NCBI GenBank assembly: GCA_026645375.1
Contig: JAPFFX010000376.1
Span: 1 to 24,769, forward strand
From: Citricoccus sp. WCRC_4
Lineage (GTDB): Bacteria > Actinomycetota > Actinomycetes > Actinomycetales > Micrococcaceae
Direction of reading: 5' to 3'
DNA length: 24,769 bases
Shown: one piece after another, positions 23,130-24,769 of the stretch
How positions within the stretch are numbered: the first letter of the stretch is position 1
How the letters are laid out: each line of letters begins with the position of its first letter
The notes under the pieces: model-generated
Told to the model about the DNA's origin: nothing
Databases searched by the model: none
The model's input: only the letters and a program-made list of their open reading frames with translations
Position numbers and translations under genes: made by a program

Positions 23130-23135
23130 TAGGAT
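23130..23135 (+). promoter_or_regulatory. -10 box (TAGGAT) for the MFS transporter gene
   Basis: TAGGAT is a good actinobacterial -10 box and predicts a leader of about 118 nt before ATG 23260. It lies about 80 nt after the accA stop, so the transporter probably has its own transcript. Confidence 0.45.
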
Positions 23136-23259
23136 GGTGGGGCCGCAGAACCCGCACCGGCCCTCCCGGTCACCGCACCGGGTCCGCCCCTCGGCGCCGA
23201 GCCACCGGGTCCCGCCCGTTCACGCGGCCATCATCATTGCCTTCCCGAGGAGTCTTGCC

Positions 23260-24717
23260 ATGCCCGCTGACCTGTCCACCGACGGTCCGGCCTCGCCGGA
23301 GCCGGTCGACGCCAAGGACGACGGCACCGCCGAGCTGGGTGTCCCCCGCTCCCGCGTGGTGCTGGCGTCGCTGATCGGGACCTCGATCGAGTTCTACGAC
23401 TTCTACGTCTACGCGACCGCGGCCGTCTCGGTCTTCCCGCTGATCTTCTTCGCCTCGGGTGACGAGGGCGCGGCCCTGCTCGCGTCCATGGCGACCTTCG
23501 GCGCCGCCTTCGTCGCCCGACCCGTCGGCTCCGTGCTGTTCGGCCACTTCGGCGACCGGATCGGGCGCAAGGCCACCCTGATCGGCTCCCTGCTGACCAT
23601 GGGCATCGCCACGTTCCTCATCGGCCTGCTGCCGACCTACTACCAGATCGGCCTGTGGGCACCGGCCCTGCTGACCATCCTGCGCTTCTGCCAGGGCCTC
23701 GGCCTGGGCGGCGAATGGTCCGGGGCGGCGCTGCTGGCCACCGAGACCGCCAAGAAGGGCAAGCGCGCCTGGGCGGCCATGTGGCCCCAGCTCGGTGCCC
23801 CGATCGGCTTCCTGCTGGCCAACGGCCTGTTCCTGATCCTGACCCTGGCCTTCAACCACGACTCCACGAACCCGGACATGAACGGCCCGTTCCTGACCTG
23901 GGTGTGGCGCCTGCCGTTCCTGCTCTCGATCCTGATGGTCGCCATCGGCATGTACGTCCGCGTCCGCCTGCAGGAGACCCCGGTGTTCCGCCGGGCCGTG
24001 GAGAACGACGAGCGCGTCAAGGCGCCGCTGGGCGAGGTCTTCCGGAAGAACTGGTGGGAGCTCATCCTGGGCACCTTCATCATGCTGGCCACCTACGTGC
24101 TGTTCTACCTGATGACGACCTGGATCCTGTCCTACGCCATCGGCAACCCGGAGAAGACCGGCGGGCTCGGCGTGCCCTACTCCGACTTCCTCGTCCTGCA
24201 GCTGATCGGCATCCTGTTCTTCGCGGCGTTCGTGCCGGTGGCCGGGCTGCTCGCCGACCGCTTCGGCCGCAAGCCGACCCTGATCGTCATCACCGTGCTG
24301 CTCCTGGCCTTCGGCCTGACCTTCGGCTGGTGGCTGAGTGCCGACTCCATCGGCCAGGGCACCGACCTGAACAGCCTGCAGATGATGCTGTTCCTGATCG
24401 TCGGCATGACCCTGATGGGCCTGACCTTCGGCCCGATGTCCGCCGTCCTGCCGGAACTGTTCCCGACCAACACCCGGTACACCGGTTCCGGCGTCGCCTA
24501 CAACGTGTCCTCCATCCTCGGTGCGGCCCTGACGCCGTTCGTGGCCGCCTGGCTGGTGCAGAACTACTCGGTGGCACACGTCGGCTACTACCTGGCCTTC
24601 GCCTCCGTGCTGACGCTGGTCGCCCTGGTGCTGGCTCCGGAGACGAAGACCAAGTCGCTGGACTCCGACAGCGCCCAGTCCCGCGCCATCGCCGAGGAGA
24701 TCGTCTCCGAGCCGTGA
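23260..24717 (+). CDS. MFS transporter, metabolite:H+ symporter (MHS) family
   Basis: 485 residues with 12 predicted membrane helices. MHS hallmarks include GTSIEFYDFYVYATAA in helix 1, the MFS loop 2-3 motif GHFGDRIGRKATL, RFCQGLGLGGEWSGAALLATE in helix 4, and the second-half repeat GLLADRFGRKPTL. This family imports small organic solutes with protons (for example proline/betaine by ProP, shikimate by ShiA, dicarboxylates by KgtP); the substrate here cannot be set from the sequence. The 45 N-terminal residues are hydrophilic and acidic. ATG 23260 has GAGGAG 7 nt upstream. The frame is open upstream to 23095, but that part overlaps the predicted promoter. Confidence 0.93.
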   Translation: MPADLSTDGPASPEPVDAKDDGTAELGVPRSRVVLASLIGTSIEFYDFYVYATAAVSVFPLIFFASGDEGAALLASMATFGAAFVARPVGSVLFGHFGDRIGRKATLIGSLLTMGIATFLIGLLPTYYQIGLWAPALLTILRFCQGLGLGGEWSGAALLATETAKKGKRAWAAMWPQLGAPIGFLLANGLFLILTLAFNHDSTNPDMNGPFLTWVWRLPFLLSILMVAIGMYVRVRLQETPVFRRAVENDERVKAPLGEVFRKNWWELILGTFIMLATYVLFYLMTTWILSYAIGNPEKTGGLGVPYSDFLVLQLIGILFFAAFVPVAGLLADRFGRKPTLIVITVLLLAFGLTFGWWLSADSIGQGTDLNSLQMMLFLIVGMTLMGLTFGPMSAVLPELFPTNTRYTGSGVAYNVSSILGAALTPFVAAWLVQNYSVAHVGYYLAFASVLTLVALVLAPETKTKSLDSDSAQSRAIAEEIVSEP

Positions 24718-24749
24718 CCGGCTGATCCCCCAGCACGACGCCGGCCCGG

Positions 24750-24769
24750 CACCTTCCCGCACGAAGGTG
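24750..24769 (+). terminator. Hairpin at the window end, likely terminator of the MFS gene
   Basis: CACCTTC and GAAGGTG form a perfect 7-bp stem with a 6-nt loop, 32 nt after the stop codon. The sequence ends on the last stem base, so a following T-tract cannot be checked. Confidence 0.5.

Noticed and set aside
23170..24762. 530-codon minus-strand frame opposite the MFS gene
   Set aside because: Gln/Gly/His-rich mirror frame of a membrane protein gene, with no recognisable domain.
1..24769. tRNA, rRNA, CRISPR arrays, insertion sequences, phage genes or attachment sites
   Set aside because: Looked for on both strands; no repeat-spacer pattern, transposase, integrase or structured RNA gene was found.

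Overview
The window is uniformly GC-rich, with dense, often overlapping genes, frequent GTG starts and actinobacterial TAnnnT -10 boxes. Gene content and order point to a high-GC actinobacterium, most likely Micrococcaceae (Kocuria/Micrococcus/Citricoccus/Arthrobacter type). The genus is an inference. I see no rRNA, tRNA, CRISPR, insertion sequence or phage gene, and no gene-free stretch longer than about 225 bases.

Left block, minus strand (1-14904). In transcription order: birA (biotin-protein ligase), a PH-domain membrane protein, a class III adenylate cyclase, then a 2089-residue surface protein (membrane anchor, propeller-like region, 11 Ig/cadherin-like repeats, about 5 FN3 modules, Cys-containing C-terminal domain). 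This is followed by a tight run of MoxR AAA+ ATPase, DUF58 protein, TgpA-type transglutaminase-like membrane protein and an RDD membrane protein cut by the window edge. The MoxR-DUF58-transglutaminase set with a giant Ig/FN3 protein is a recurrent actinobacterial cell-envelope locus of poorly defined function. Here the transglutaminase domain has Asp where the catalytic Cys is expected.

Right block, plus strand (15015-24717). A SAM methyltransferase, the acyl-CoA carboxylase beta subunit (accD) and epsilon subunit (accE), a small secreted four-cysteine protein, a DUF885 metallopeptidase-like protein, maf nucleotide pyrophosphatase, the carboxylase alpha subunit (accA, biotin carboxylase plus BCCP) and an MHS-family MFS symporter. 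The core PH protein-birA-accD-accE-maf-accA resembles the Mycobacterium tuberculosis Rv3278c-Rv3285 neighbourhood, with lineage-specific insertions. BirA would biotinylate K570 of AccA, which with AccD and AccE forms an acyl-CoA carboxylase supplying malonyl/methylmalonyl-CoA.

The most interesting unexplained signal is regulatory. A 17-bp near-palindrome (form TTGTgsgrTTCCTACAA) occurs once before accD and twice before accA, one copy lying inside the last codons of maf. Both carboxylase genes are then preceded by a TAGrCT -10 box placed 6-7 nt before an ATG that opens a 19-codon reading frame ending just ahead of the main gene's ribosome binding site. This looks like a shared acyl-CoA carboxylase regulon with two leader micro-ORFs.
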